A stretch of DNA of 39,028 nucleotides from Gyrodactylus bullatarudis (lineage: Eukaryota; Platyhelminthes; Monogenea; Gyrodactylidea; Gyrodactylidae): assembly GCA_012064415.1 (NCBI GenBank), contig SSNU01000282.1:7216-46243 (forward strand), given 5' to 3'. Below, piece by piece: positions 12,601-24,600 of this stretch. Each line of letters begins with the position of its first letter. Position 1 is the first letter of the stretch. Position numbers and translations under genes: made by a program. The notes beneath the pieces were generated by a model. That model made no database searches. It had not been told where the DNA came from and saw only the letters and a program-made list of their open reading frames with translations.

Positions 12601-15600
12601 TGATTACAAATTTTCATTGAATCTTGGAAATTAAAAATATGATTTCAAATTTCAGTCAATGTCTACGTATTCTAATTATGATTCTATTGATAATCTCTAA
12701 AGTTTCTGAAAATGTGGGCAGTATTTTCTTCAATATTGAAGAATACATAATTGAATTTATTCTGTATGTTTTGGAAGTTTTTGGAATTCTGGCCTATTCA
12801 ATCATAGTGATCTTTTGCACAATAAAGCGTAATCAAAAATTCTTCACCCGGAATATTTTGATATCATTGGACTTTATCTTTTCTGCTTTCATTATAATTG
12901 GAATTATTCTCGAGTCTACTTATGAGTATTTTTCATATATTTTCTTGATGTGTATTTCGTTTTTCTTTTGCGTTCTTTCTCTGTTAGCCTTGTATTATAA
13001 AAAAATAAATAAATTATTGACTTGATATTGCATTATAATTTATTATATTTGGGATGATATTATACAACGCGTTATTCAAGTTTCGCGCCAAAAATATTTT
13101 AACCTGAAATTTGATAATTTAAACAACTTTATTTTCAAGTTAAATTCATGAGGGGATCTGACATTTTTTCCAAGCATCTTTTTATCTTGAATTTTGTTTG
13201 TTTAAATGAACAACATCTGGTCGAATGAAGTCTGATCTGAAATGGGCTCTGTTACTTTCTGACTACGAGAGTAGCTATAGTGAGCAAAATAATCATAAGA
13301 ATTACTTTTTGATATCATTATGAAATTTTTGACTCAAATTTTTCTGATAGAAATTTGGACTTTCCACTGCCAGTCTTATCTGGGCATTCCATTCAGAAGC
13401 AAAACAAGAAATTCTCAGTCAACTCTTCACCAAGTCTCAGAGTATTTCAAACTTCAATCGAAGTAACAATGAAAATTCCAATCTCACCTGGTCCATTTTC
13501 AAACAATATGGATGTGTTTGGTGGATAAGAAGTGACCAAATGCTGAGAGCATACACAGAAAAAGTTCGTTTATTTGTAAAAACAATACCCTAGTCAAATT
13601 TATAAAATTAAGAAATCTAGTTGAGACTTTTAATTCCATTTTCAGATTGCTAGACAAGCCTTTCAAGCTGATAAAGATCCAATGGCTGCTGCAATCTTTT
13701 ATCTGTCTATGAATAAAGTTAAAATACTGGCTGGATTATGCAAGTAATTCCATGTTATAGCAATTATTATTTAATAGATCTTTATTTATAGAGGCGTCTA
13801 GTTACTTTCATAAGATAGTTTAATTATTCTATTTTGTTTGAGGAATCATTAATTAAGACAAGAATTTAAATTTCTAGAGTATATTTTGCTTTATTTAAAA
13901 CAATCCTTTCAAAGATTCTTATGAAGAAATAATTTTTTCTTAGATACCAATAATAAATCTTAAAATACTTCAGTGTTGTAAATTTGATATTAGAGTTATC
14001 TGATTTGGGGGATTAACCCTTACAGTCCCACTGGCTCATTTCTATCGCATACATTACTGAAATATTTTTTTTGTTATAAAGCTGTTCTGGAAATAGTCTT
14101 CGCATATGCCGAAACCAAGAAACTATTCATTTTTCAAAAGAATTGAAGGCAAAAACATAAAAATAAGGAATTAAATTTAAGATTACAGAAATTTGAGATC
14201 TAATGATCCATTATTAAAATTTTCAGCTAATTTTCAGAATCAATAATTTTATTCAAGTTCATAAAATTAAAATTTATTATTTTAAAACAAAAGTTGTTTT
14301 TCAATTACTTTTTGTTTAAATTTTAATTTTCAACACTTATAAAATATAACTGAATTAACGATTGAAATCATCATTTCTTGAATATTTGTAACTCGTCTTG
14401 GAAATATCAAGAAGCTTCACAATATGAGAGATTAAGAAATAAATAATTGCTGAAAGCTTCAATAGATGCCAACAGTCATCGAAATTTCCTGAGATGATAA
14501 ATAAAAGAAGGCATTAAATCATCTGGCAGTGAGCTTATCTTCGTCTTCAGCTGTTATAATTTTTTCTTTAATCTCCTTAGACTGTAAGTTTGTTTAGAAA
14601 CAACAGGCTCACAACTCATAAAAGCTATCAAGCTAAAACCCTGATCAGATTTTCTGAGTCGATCACACGTGTAAGGGTCAAATTTCCTCAAAAATTTTGA
14701 TTTTTTAGGTTAGATATCTCTAACTTGTCAAATAAACTTTTTGTGACGAATTTATTCAAAAATATTTTTTCAACCCTCTTTTTGATCCAGGATCTAAGAT
14801 CTGATCTTGATCGGAAAAAATTCTTTTTTCTTCTCAAATTGAATTTTATCTATCCCTCTTTCTGAGATATCATTTATTTGGTTCGCAATGAAAAAATAGC
14901 TAAGAAAGTCATATTTTTAACATCAGCATCAAATCTAAGGTGAAGACTATTTCCAGAACAACTTGCGATTAAAATATATAATGAAAATGATCATACCTGT
15001 AGAGTTCAAATACAGCATCTTGATCTCTATCTGGTTAAGTTTGAGTGATCAAAAACTGTCCCAACTCTAGAACTAAAATTAATTTTAGATTTATGATCAG
15101 AGTCTCTATAAACCTTACAATTTATTGAATGTGTATCAAAAAACGTTCTCTGGACCTTCAGGGGTTAACCTTGATATAAATTATCTTAATTTTTAGAATT
15201 GCTGGTAATTCTAAACTCGAAGAATTCTTCCGCTCTGACTTTTCCCCCAACAGTCCAGCCTGTAAGCAAGCCGAAAAGAATGCTTATCGTCTACTCAGTC
15301 TACGGAGGTTCGACCAAGCTGCTGGTCTATTCTTGCTTGCTGGACGCTTGAATGATGCTATTAACCTTTGTATTAATAGTCTTGAAGACATTCAACTTGC
15401 TGTTTTAATTGCTAGGTATAGTTATGATTTAGTAGATAATCTAAAGTTTTGGCATAACATTCAAATTTTAGATTACAGTCATCAGAAAACTCATCAGACT
15501 CTTGCTACACTAAATTGATCAAAGATCATGTCATCAAAAATTCTGATCCATTTTTGCGCAGTATGGGCTATTGGATTTTAGTAAGGTTATTCTCATTACT

Positions 15601-18600
15601 CTTTTTGAGTCGCTTACTTATGTTTTAAACTTTTCAGGGGAATTATCTTGGTTCATTGGAAACATTGCCATCAAATCCATCGGATGAAAATAAATCGAGT
15701 GAGATTTTTATAAATTTATTTTAGAGGTCAAATAGAATCAGTCTCTTTATAAGTAAAACTAATCATTATAATTAACTAATATTCAGTTGGGAATCTATGA
15801 TTTTTCTTAAAAAATTTCAACTTTTTCATCAAGAAATCGAGTATGATAAATCCAAATTTTCTTGCCTACTTTTACCATTTAAAGAAAATAAATTAAAAAA
15901 TTTTTTCATGATAAATATGGAGATTTTAGCAAAATCTTTTTATTGATTTGAAAGTCAAAATTAAATTAAAGCTGGTCAAAAGATGTTTTTCTGGATTAGA
16001 ATTAGACAAAAATCCAAATATCATCATTAAATTTTCAACAGATCCGCGATTTTCGAGGAATTTTGAGTCATCGAAATTTCAATGATATTCATGTATTATA
16101 AATATTCAAGAAATCTTAATTCAGCTTCCAAATTATAATACGGTGAAGAATTAGATCTTATCTTGATCTCGAAAAACTTGTTTTGACCATCTCCCCACTT
16201 TCAGATCGAAATTTAGCTCGAAGTTCAAAAATGACCATACTTTTCGCAAACATAATTTTTTCAGAATTTATTCTTAATATGGATTCCTAAAAATCTTTAA
16301 CAAATTCAATTTCTTGATGAAAAAAATGAGATTTTTGTGAAAAATAATAGATTCCCAAATTTTTATCAACCAATTTCTGATTCCTCATTATTTATTTATA
16401 GATTTGAGACAAAACGTATTTAAATTCTATACCTATCTCTCGAATCATCCTCTTGTATTGAGACAAAAGAAATTAGAAATGCAAAAGACAGAAAATTTGG
16501 AGATTCTAGAACGTCGCCTCTTCTTCAGGACTGCTCATCACTATTCAGTTATGGGCTTTCCAATACTCTCTCTAGAGGTTCTTCGAAAGATGAAAAATCC
16601 CTGTCCAGTACAAGAAGTTAACAAAGTCACAGAGAAGAAAGTCTCTATTGCAAAGTAAGATCTGTTCTAGATTCATCTTTAATGCTTGAGTTATCAATTA
16701 AATTTCTTTTTTCCTTTCATCAGACGAGAGGATAACTTTGATGATATTTTCGGATTTGATACAGAGGTTAAAATGCCATTAGATGATGAGCTCAAGTTAG
16801 ATTGGTCTACACCTAAGAAGGATTTGGATCAAGCCTCTGAAGAAATCAAGAGTAATTTTGTTTAGTTAAAATAAGGCAAATTTATTTGATTTTCAAAATT
16901 TAGGTGATGTCATTCAGCCAACTACATATGATTGTGGAAATATTCGTGATACCATGGTTCTGCATATGAAGTTCAATCTGTGTCTACGGATTATTGGAGA
17001 TGAACTATCAACCATTACATTCGGAAAAGTAATTTATTAAACCGTGACTACTTCAAAGTAGATCGATATATAATAATATATATAATAAAATAATAAATTC
17101 ATAGTTGCAATATTTTTTGATAAATTAAATATTTTCAAGGTTGGAGGCTCAAGTTTACGAAATCATTTGCATTTTTGGCTAGAAAAAGAACTCACCAACA
17201 TCATCGATATCATGATGATAGATAATAAATACTCTGAAAAAGAGGATTTCAGTATAATCATTGAGTCAATTACGGCGCCTGATCAGGTGAAAGAAGATAT
17301 ATCAAAAACATTGAGTAAATTTGGGCCTTTGACTTGTCCATGTTTATCTCCCAATAACCTTCAGGCGCACAATTTTATCCAAAAGTTCAATAAAATTTCT
17401 GTAAAGAATTTTGGGAATTTCGAAATATTCTCTGCCCTGGAGAAATGGAGACTTAAACGCCGTCAAGACTGGATCACTGTGAGTTCTCAAACCTTCAATT
17501 AAACTTTTATGATTAAAAAAACCTGAGCTTGAACCTGAAATATTAAAGAATCCTTATTTAAAAATACGTTTCAACAGTTAGTTCTTTTAATACTTAAATA
17601 ATTCTAGGTGCTTATAAGATACAGTGAACTTCCTAAAAAAAGAATATAAAGAAGAGGATCTGACTAAAATATTTTAACCTCTTTACTAATGACTCATTAG
17701 TTATGAGTAATAAGTTATATAGGTTATTACTAATAAGATGAATTTAAGATTTTTTCTCCCTAAGTCTACCCACTTTGAGTGCTTCTATCTCTCTCATTTT
17801 AAGTTCAAGTGTGTTGAAAATTTTAATATGTCATCTATGTCTATTCTTCTATTACCAGAATAATTTTCTAATTCATATCTCTTAAAACAACAGAGTTCAC
17901 TATTTTTGATCTTAGCTCATTGAATTGAACACCATTCGATGCAGAATCAAAAGTTGAGTCAGCTGCGTAATTTCCATTCCAAAATAATGCCTGGTGACAG
18001 TTTAAACCGAGCTTAAACCCCACTTCTTATTTTTTTAACTCATTTCAATATTTTTGGATTCATATTCAGTGAATATTATTTACACTGGCTTAGCTTAGGT
18101 GTGAAAAAACTCATAAACTCTCTGCTATAGCTATAAATACATCTTCTCCTGATTTTAGTTCTCTACCAATTATTAATAAAGGTTAAAGTAGGGATTTATT
18201 TTAAATGCTAGAATACACAGTATCTATTTTCTGATTCAAATTATATATATGTTACCGTGAATATTGAAAAATATTATTATTTCGAGAAATATTAGAATTC
18301 GTGTTTTATCGAAATTTAGGTCTTATTTTTTCTGACAAATATTTATTAAAGCTCGCTATACTCGATAGTATCTCTCAAATTTTTTAGCAAAAGTGAAAAA
18401 TTCAAAACTCTTTTTTAGCTGTTAGGACTGGCGCAGGAGATTTTCCTTAAAAATATGTGTGAAAATACCTAAAATTTATGAATCTACATTGAAAAATAGA
18501 GAAAATGTCTCAATACTAAAAACGGTAAAAAACTAGGTATTTTTACATGATGATTTTTAAAATTTGAATGAATTTTACCTTGATCAGATACTAGTGAAAT

Positions 18601-21600
18601 AATATATATCTGTGAAAAAAAATTAGGTAACAATCAAATTTGGAGGGTCTACAGAGTTTTTTGTTAAATTTGATTTTCAACCAATAGTTTTTGAGTAAAT
18701 TGAAATTTAATATAGAAAGCTTGCTTCAAATTTATTTATTATTCCTCAATTAATAACACAGTCTTACAAGTCGGAAGTTATTTTCTTTCTACTCAATGAT
18801 ATCTTCCACTTTTTTTGAGAGTTTTTCGCTGATTTCAGATACATTCTTCTTAAAAAATTATACAATAAAGTGTCCGAGTTATTCGGTAAAAACTGAAAAC
18901 CCGACTCGCAGTGCTTTACCTTTCAATAGAGTAAAAAGATAACAGTCGTAGTAATTTATAAATCAAATTAATCGACAACTCTATTTATGCTGATTTAAAG
19001 GTGTTAAAAAATAGAGATTTGTTATTTAAAAAATTTTAGTAAAGCATAATTTTCGAAAATTGTTTTGCGCTTTTGATACTTCAAGGACTACTGTATTCTA
19101 ATTGAGATAGATTTCTTTCCTAAAAGGTGCTTAAATAGGCATAAAATTTAGTTGAAGTTGAGGATTTTCGAAATAAATATATTTAACTATATAGTTAAAT
19201 TTTTTAACTTCGACTTTAATAGCTCAGAAACTAGAAGAGGGAAAGTTTTCTTCTACTCTTTTGTTAAAAATTTATTCCTCAACAAGATGATGTCATTTCT
19301 GTCTCATTTATCTTCTTCTCTATTGAAAGGTAAAGCATTGCAAGTCGGGTTTTCAGTTTTTACCGAATAACTCGAAAACTCTATTGTAGAATTTTTTGAA
19401 ATCAGTCAAAAATTCTCAACAAAAGTCAAAAATATCATCGAGTAGAATTTTTCCACTGTGTAATTATATCTTGAGATAACTTAGCTATAATGAAATTTTT
19501 GAAAATACAATCAATATTTATTTGAAAGCTTTTCTCAAATCTCTACTAGAGTTCCTCTACTGTTGGGACAAAATGTTTTGTCTTTTTACATTGAGAAATC
19601 GATTTTTAAAAAATTTGTTTCATGAATTTAAAAAATTTTACAAATTTTTGATTTTAATGAACATAAACTATTGCTTACACCTCTTCGTCAATATTAGTTG
19701 TAAATCATTCTCATTGAAGTAATTAATGAAGGAGAAGATCAAAGGCCATTTTGTTAAATTTCTGAATTTTCTCAAGGAATTTTCATTCTTTTATCTATTA
19801 ATCGTTTCTTTGGATGTATTTATGATTATTTTGCCATTTTGGTTCAATAGTTTCATGTTCAAATATCGAGATCACTATTCCCTTGCAATATACTTTGGAT
19901 ATATTTTAGCTGTTTTCTTCCTTATCCTTAGAATACTCTTCAAGTATAAACTAAAGAAATTATCCATCATATTCCTCTATCTAGAGGTTATTTCAATGGG
20001 CTTTGTTGTGATATTCTATTCAATTTACACGAATAATACCATTATACTTGTTATACTGACTCAACTTTTATATTTCCTATGCAATGCAAAGAATTGGAAA
20101 ATTAAAAAGAACAATTGCATCAATTCAATACTTGGTAGAATACTAAAACAATAAAATTTTAATAAAATTGATTAAAAGCACTCAAATCTTTTTCTTCCTA
20201 ATCTCAAGTTTTATTAGGTTTAGATTCTTAAAGTGGTATTTGATTCAATAAATAACTTATGACCAGGACAACCAGGAATATGCTCTTAAAAAACTGAAAC
20301 GTGTGCCTATAATCTTTGGCTAAAAACCTAAATACGCTCTCTAATATGCATTATAAAATTCCATTTCCTTTATAAAGATGACTTATTTATTGAAACCAGT
20401 TATAGTTTAAAATTTAATATCATCGTATAAAAAATTTCTTTCCTTCTTTATAAGAGTTTTAGTGAATGAAAATGATCTCTCTGAAGTTGTTGGTTGAGCT
20501 TTAAGTAGAAATGCATATTAGTGAGTAGAAACACTTTCTTCACTCTGTTCAACTATTTTTAATCTCAATTTTCCTCATACGTTTAACGAAATATTCTTAC
20601 AAATTTATGGAATCCAATCCGAAATTCAAATCTGTTAGAATACGATGATATACTCCAATTTTTGCAGCTCGATTTTTGAATTTTTTCTAATAATCGAATG
20701 TTAATTATCGATCAAAGGGAAAATTTCTTTTTGATAAATTTGATTTTAAATACTACCATTTTGGTTTCATAAATCTTTTTAACCTGGTTTCAACAATTCG
20801 TCTCACTCGATGAAGATCCAAAAGAGCTTTCAGTTTTAGATTTCGGAGCTTATAGGGAGGAATGTCAGCATCAAGAAAGATGCAATTTGTTTATTTTTTC
20901 TTAGTTGTTCTTGAACTGGATTAATTTTTAAATCAATAAGATATCTCACGAAGAATATGAAATTACAAGCATACTTGTATAGTTCAAGGAATAACTAGAT
21001 TAGACAAGTTATCTATCAAAAGACTTGTTTTACTTTTTTAAATAGACTGAGATTTTATCAAAATCCTACATTCCTATATTTCTATAGAATATGCTCTGAA
21101 ATATGCTCTTTCGTATTTTATGAAAAAAGCATATGAATACGCATTAATAACTTAGTAATTTTGCATTTTTTCCAAAACTGAAAAATACCTATAATTAGGA
21201 ATGTAGAAACTGAACCATATGAATAAATATGCCTTTTATGCAAAAGGTTGCCCTACTTATGACTGATATTGAATTTTTTCATTAGAAACATGCCAAAATT
21301 CTCAGTATCCTAGTCAACTACTGCCAACTAAATAATACAAGCAGTTATAATTTGAATACAATTCAAATGGAATTAACACTCTTGTTATCAGAGTTGAAGA
21401 ATGATTACAACTTAAAGATGATTGAGAACGAAAATCAAGACTCAATATCCAAGCATGTTATAAGCTCTCTACCAATCTTCCGTCTTAATCAATCAAATGT
21501 TACAGCACTACAAATAAGTCATAAGCCCTGTTTCATCATCAGAGTTTGTCATAATTTTAGAATAATACAATTTCTGGCATTAAAAATATTCTTATTTTAG

Positions 21601-24600
21601 ACCCTAGTGAATGATTTGATAGCAGCAATGGAAAATCTGGAACCTCCATTCTTGCAATATTCACAAATTCCAAAATGGTCCGATGATATTAAGGCCAACG
21701 ATTTGAACTTTCGTAGAGATGAAAAAAAGCTGAGAATTATCAGACTTAAAAAGATCGAATCAATGAGAAATGCAGCAATCATGTTGTCCGAATGTATTTT
21801 CCAATATCTATCATCTGACTCTTTTATCACTGATGCTGAGAATTTAATATCTCATTCCAATTGGCCCATATTGGCTAGCCCTATGACAACAGCAAGTTGT
21901 AAGTTTTTTTAAAGGAAATGTTCTGAAAATCTTTTTAAACTTTTTCAATTTATTTCAGTATTCAAGAAACTATCGTCAGATTTAAATTTACGCCCGAATA
22001 CAGAACCAAATGATTGGCCAGGTTTCTCAATCGCCACTCTACAAACGTCATTCAATAAACTATCAGGTCTACTAGCGGAATGTGTGGCAGTTATATACTG
22101 CAGTCTTTTAAATTATTCTCTACAAGTTCGAGATGAAAGTCTCTTATACAAACTGTTGACTCAGAAATTGGATCGTTCTTTATGGTATCAAGTCGTTGGT
22201 GGGTGTCATAGAGTCATTGGCCTAAAGACACCTCCTCCACCGCCACCACCTCCATCTGCTCAAAGTCTACAAAGAAAAGGGTTCGTTTATCAAATATCTA
22301 AAACTTGATTTCTTTCGTTAAAATAAAAAGAGGGCCTTTGTTTCAATATTTCCATCAAGAATTCGAATTTTTCGGAATCAAAATCATGTTGCTTAATTTT
22401 ACCGTTAGAAGAAAAAATATCAAAAAAAAGATTTTTTCAAGAAAAATGGTCATTTTTCAAATTTCAATTTTTGTCAAAATCCCATTTTTTGAACATTGAG
22501 CTGAAAATTTTTATTGATTTATTGAAGAATTAGAAAAAGAAGTTTTTTAGGATCTCAATTACACAAGAAAGCCGAATATCGCCAATAAATTTGCAAAAGA
22601 CCCACTATTTTTGACAAGGTTTTGATCATAAAATTTTCTTTTATTTACAAGAAATCGAAATTCAACTCTCAAGCGATAATGAGGGAATTAGATCAGATTT
22701 AGTATGTCTAAAAATTTCTTTTGACCAATCTTAATCAATAAAAAAATTTTAGTTAAAAGTTTAAATAATAGGGACTTGACGTCAAATTGATATTTGAAAA
22801 TAACTATATTTTTCTTGAAAATAATTTTTTTCAGATTTTTTCTTCTAATGCTAAAAGTAAGCAATATGATCTCGAATCCAAAAATCATAGATTCCTTGTT
22901 TATATTATTTTGCTTTATTCTCCTCAATAAACTATTCTATTAGTTAAAAAAATTTATTGCTGTTATTTTATTAGTGCTGAGCCAAAAATGATCAACCCTC
23001 CTCCGAAACCACCTCCTCCTAAGCCAACAGTGCCGCCACCACCAAATATTGCTCGTGATAAGGCTCGTAATGCTGTTGAAAGTATGTTTAACTATGTGTT
23101 TATGTTGTTAAACCACTGCTCACGTCCTAATAAATGTAGTCGCTAGTGTGTTGAATAAATCTCAACAGGTCACTGATAAGAGTCGTGTCAGACTCTTAAC
23201 GAGTGTTCTTCAATCTTCATCACAAATATTGGCTGATGAATATCCTCTCTCGTCTTCACCGAAATTTCCCCTTTCAGATTCTAAATCTACACCATTTGAA
23301 GAATGGTTCATACCTCCGGAAATGTCAATACTACAAGCATTCATTAATAAAGTATGTTCACTAAAAGCTAAAATTCACAATCTTTGATTATCTTTCCAAA
23401 ACCTAATAAAATAAAATTGAAACTACAGCCCTCTGATCTGACAGATGTTGATAACGTCTACAATTCCGATAACGAAGATCTTCCAGATGGTTATTGTACC
23501 TATGAGACAGCAAAGAATCGTGTTGTTCATCGTGCTAAACGTAAGAACCGTGCTCGTCTACGAATTCTTCTCGATGAGAAAATCAAGCAAATGACTCTGG
23601 CCAAGAAACGTCTGAAGAAGAAAATCGAGGCAATCAGACATGCTGAGGAGAAAAAGAATAACATCTTACAGGATGACGACGAAGAAGAAAACTTGATTCA
23701 AAAGAAATTCGAAGATTTATATTTGGAAACAAAAGAAGACTATAATAAGATTCATTCTGATGAGGTTAGCTTTTCTATTAGATTTCTTTCATATATTCTT
23801 TGTGTTTTTCTATGAAATCTGGTGAAAAATAGTAAAGTTGGTTGATATGAAGTTGGGAATCAATGATTTTTACAGAAATCTCGATATTTTCATCAAGAAT
23901 TCGAATTAACTTGAAAATAAATTTTTGATCATTCTCCCACTTTCAAATCAACAAAAATTTTCAGCTCAAAGTTTGAAAAAATGGGATTTTGGCGCCAAAT
24001 GGGAATTTGAAAAATGACCATATTTTCCATAAAAATAATTTTTTTCAGAATTTTTTTTCAAATGGTAAAAGTGGGCAGCATGAGTAGGATTCCAGAAAAT
24101 CTCTAACAAATTCGAATTCTTGATGAAAATATCGAGATTTCTGTAAAAATCATTGATTCCCAACTTCATATCAATTAGCTTTATTTCTGTAGGTAACAAA
24201 CCAAAAATATCAAGACAGAAAATAAGCACCTTTAGATTTCGATCACTGTTAAAAAGTGCACGTTATAATTTCTTCTCTAACGATGTTAGACTAACATAAA
24301 AATTAGAAAAATTTTATTGAAAAAAGTGAATTTTTAAAAACTGTATTGAACCTGTAGAATAATTTTAATAGGATGAGCCCTGTGATAAACACGAAGAGCT
24401 AATAAAAAAACTTGAAGAAAACAAAAGAGACTTTTCCATCATTTCAAAGGCATCAAATCTTGATTACTTTGAAATGATCAACAAGAATTTCGAAAATCTT
24501 GAAACTGAAAAGTCTGACGCTCAACTCCTGGCTGACTTCAATAATGACGAGGCGAAAATACGAAGTGAGTTTTACTTAATTACTTAATCCTCGTAAATGT

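Larger units (their letters stand above)
17479..21285 (+). other. Intron 26 (3807 nt): foldback repeat and a nested ORF
   Basis: This is the longest intron. 17479-18780 shows no recognisable element. An inverted repeat spans 18787-19446 and a nested membrane-protein ORF lies at 19726-20154 (both listed). 20160-21285 is A+T-rich with no recognised gene; a polyadenylation-like AATAAA overlaps the end of the nested ORF. Confidence 0.6.

Noticed and set aside
19152..19722. ORFs of 72 and 66 codons in intron 26
   Set aside because: The first crosses an arm of the foldback repeat; the second is short phenylalanine/lysine-rich sequence without a matching partner.
22305..22927. Two similar ORFs on opposite strands in intron 29 (64 and 79 codons)
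   Set aside because: They are the two arms of the same inverted repeat, so similarity reflects the repeat rather than a gene.
23966..24229. 87-codon minus-strand ORF in intron 32
   Set aside because: It lies in the MITE interior and right arm, with no transposase motifs.
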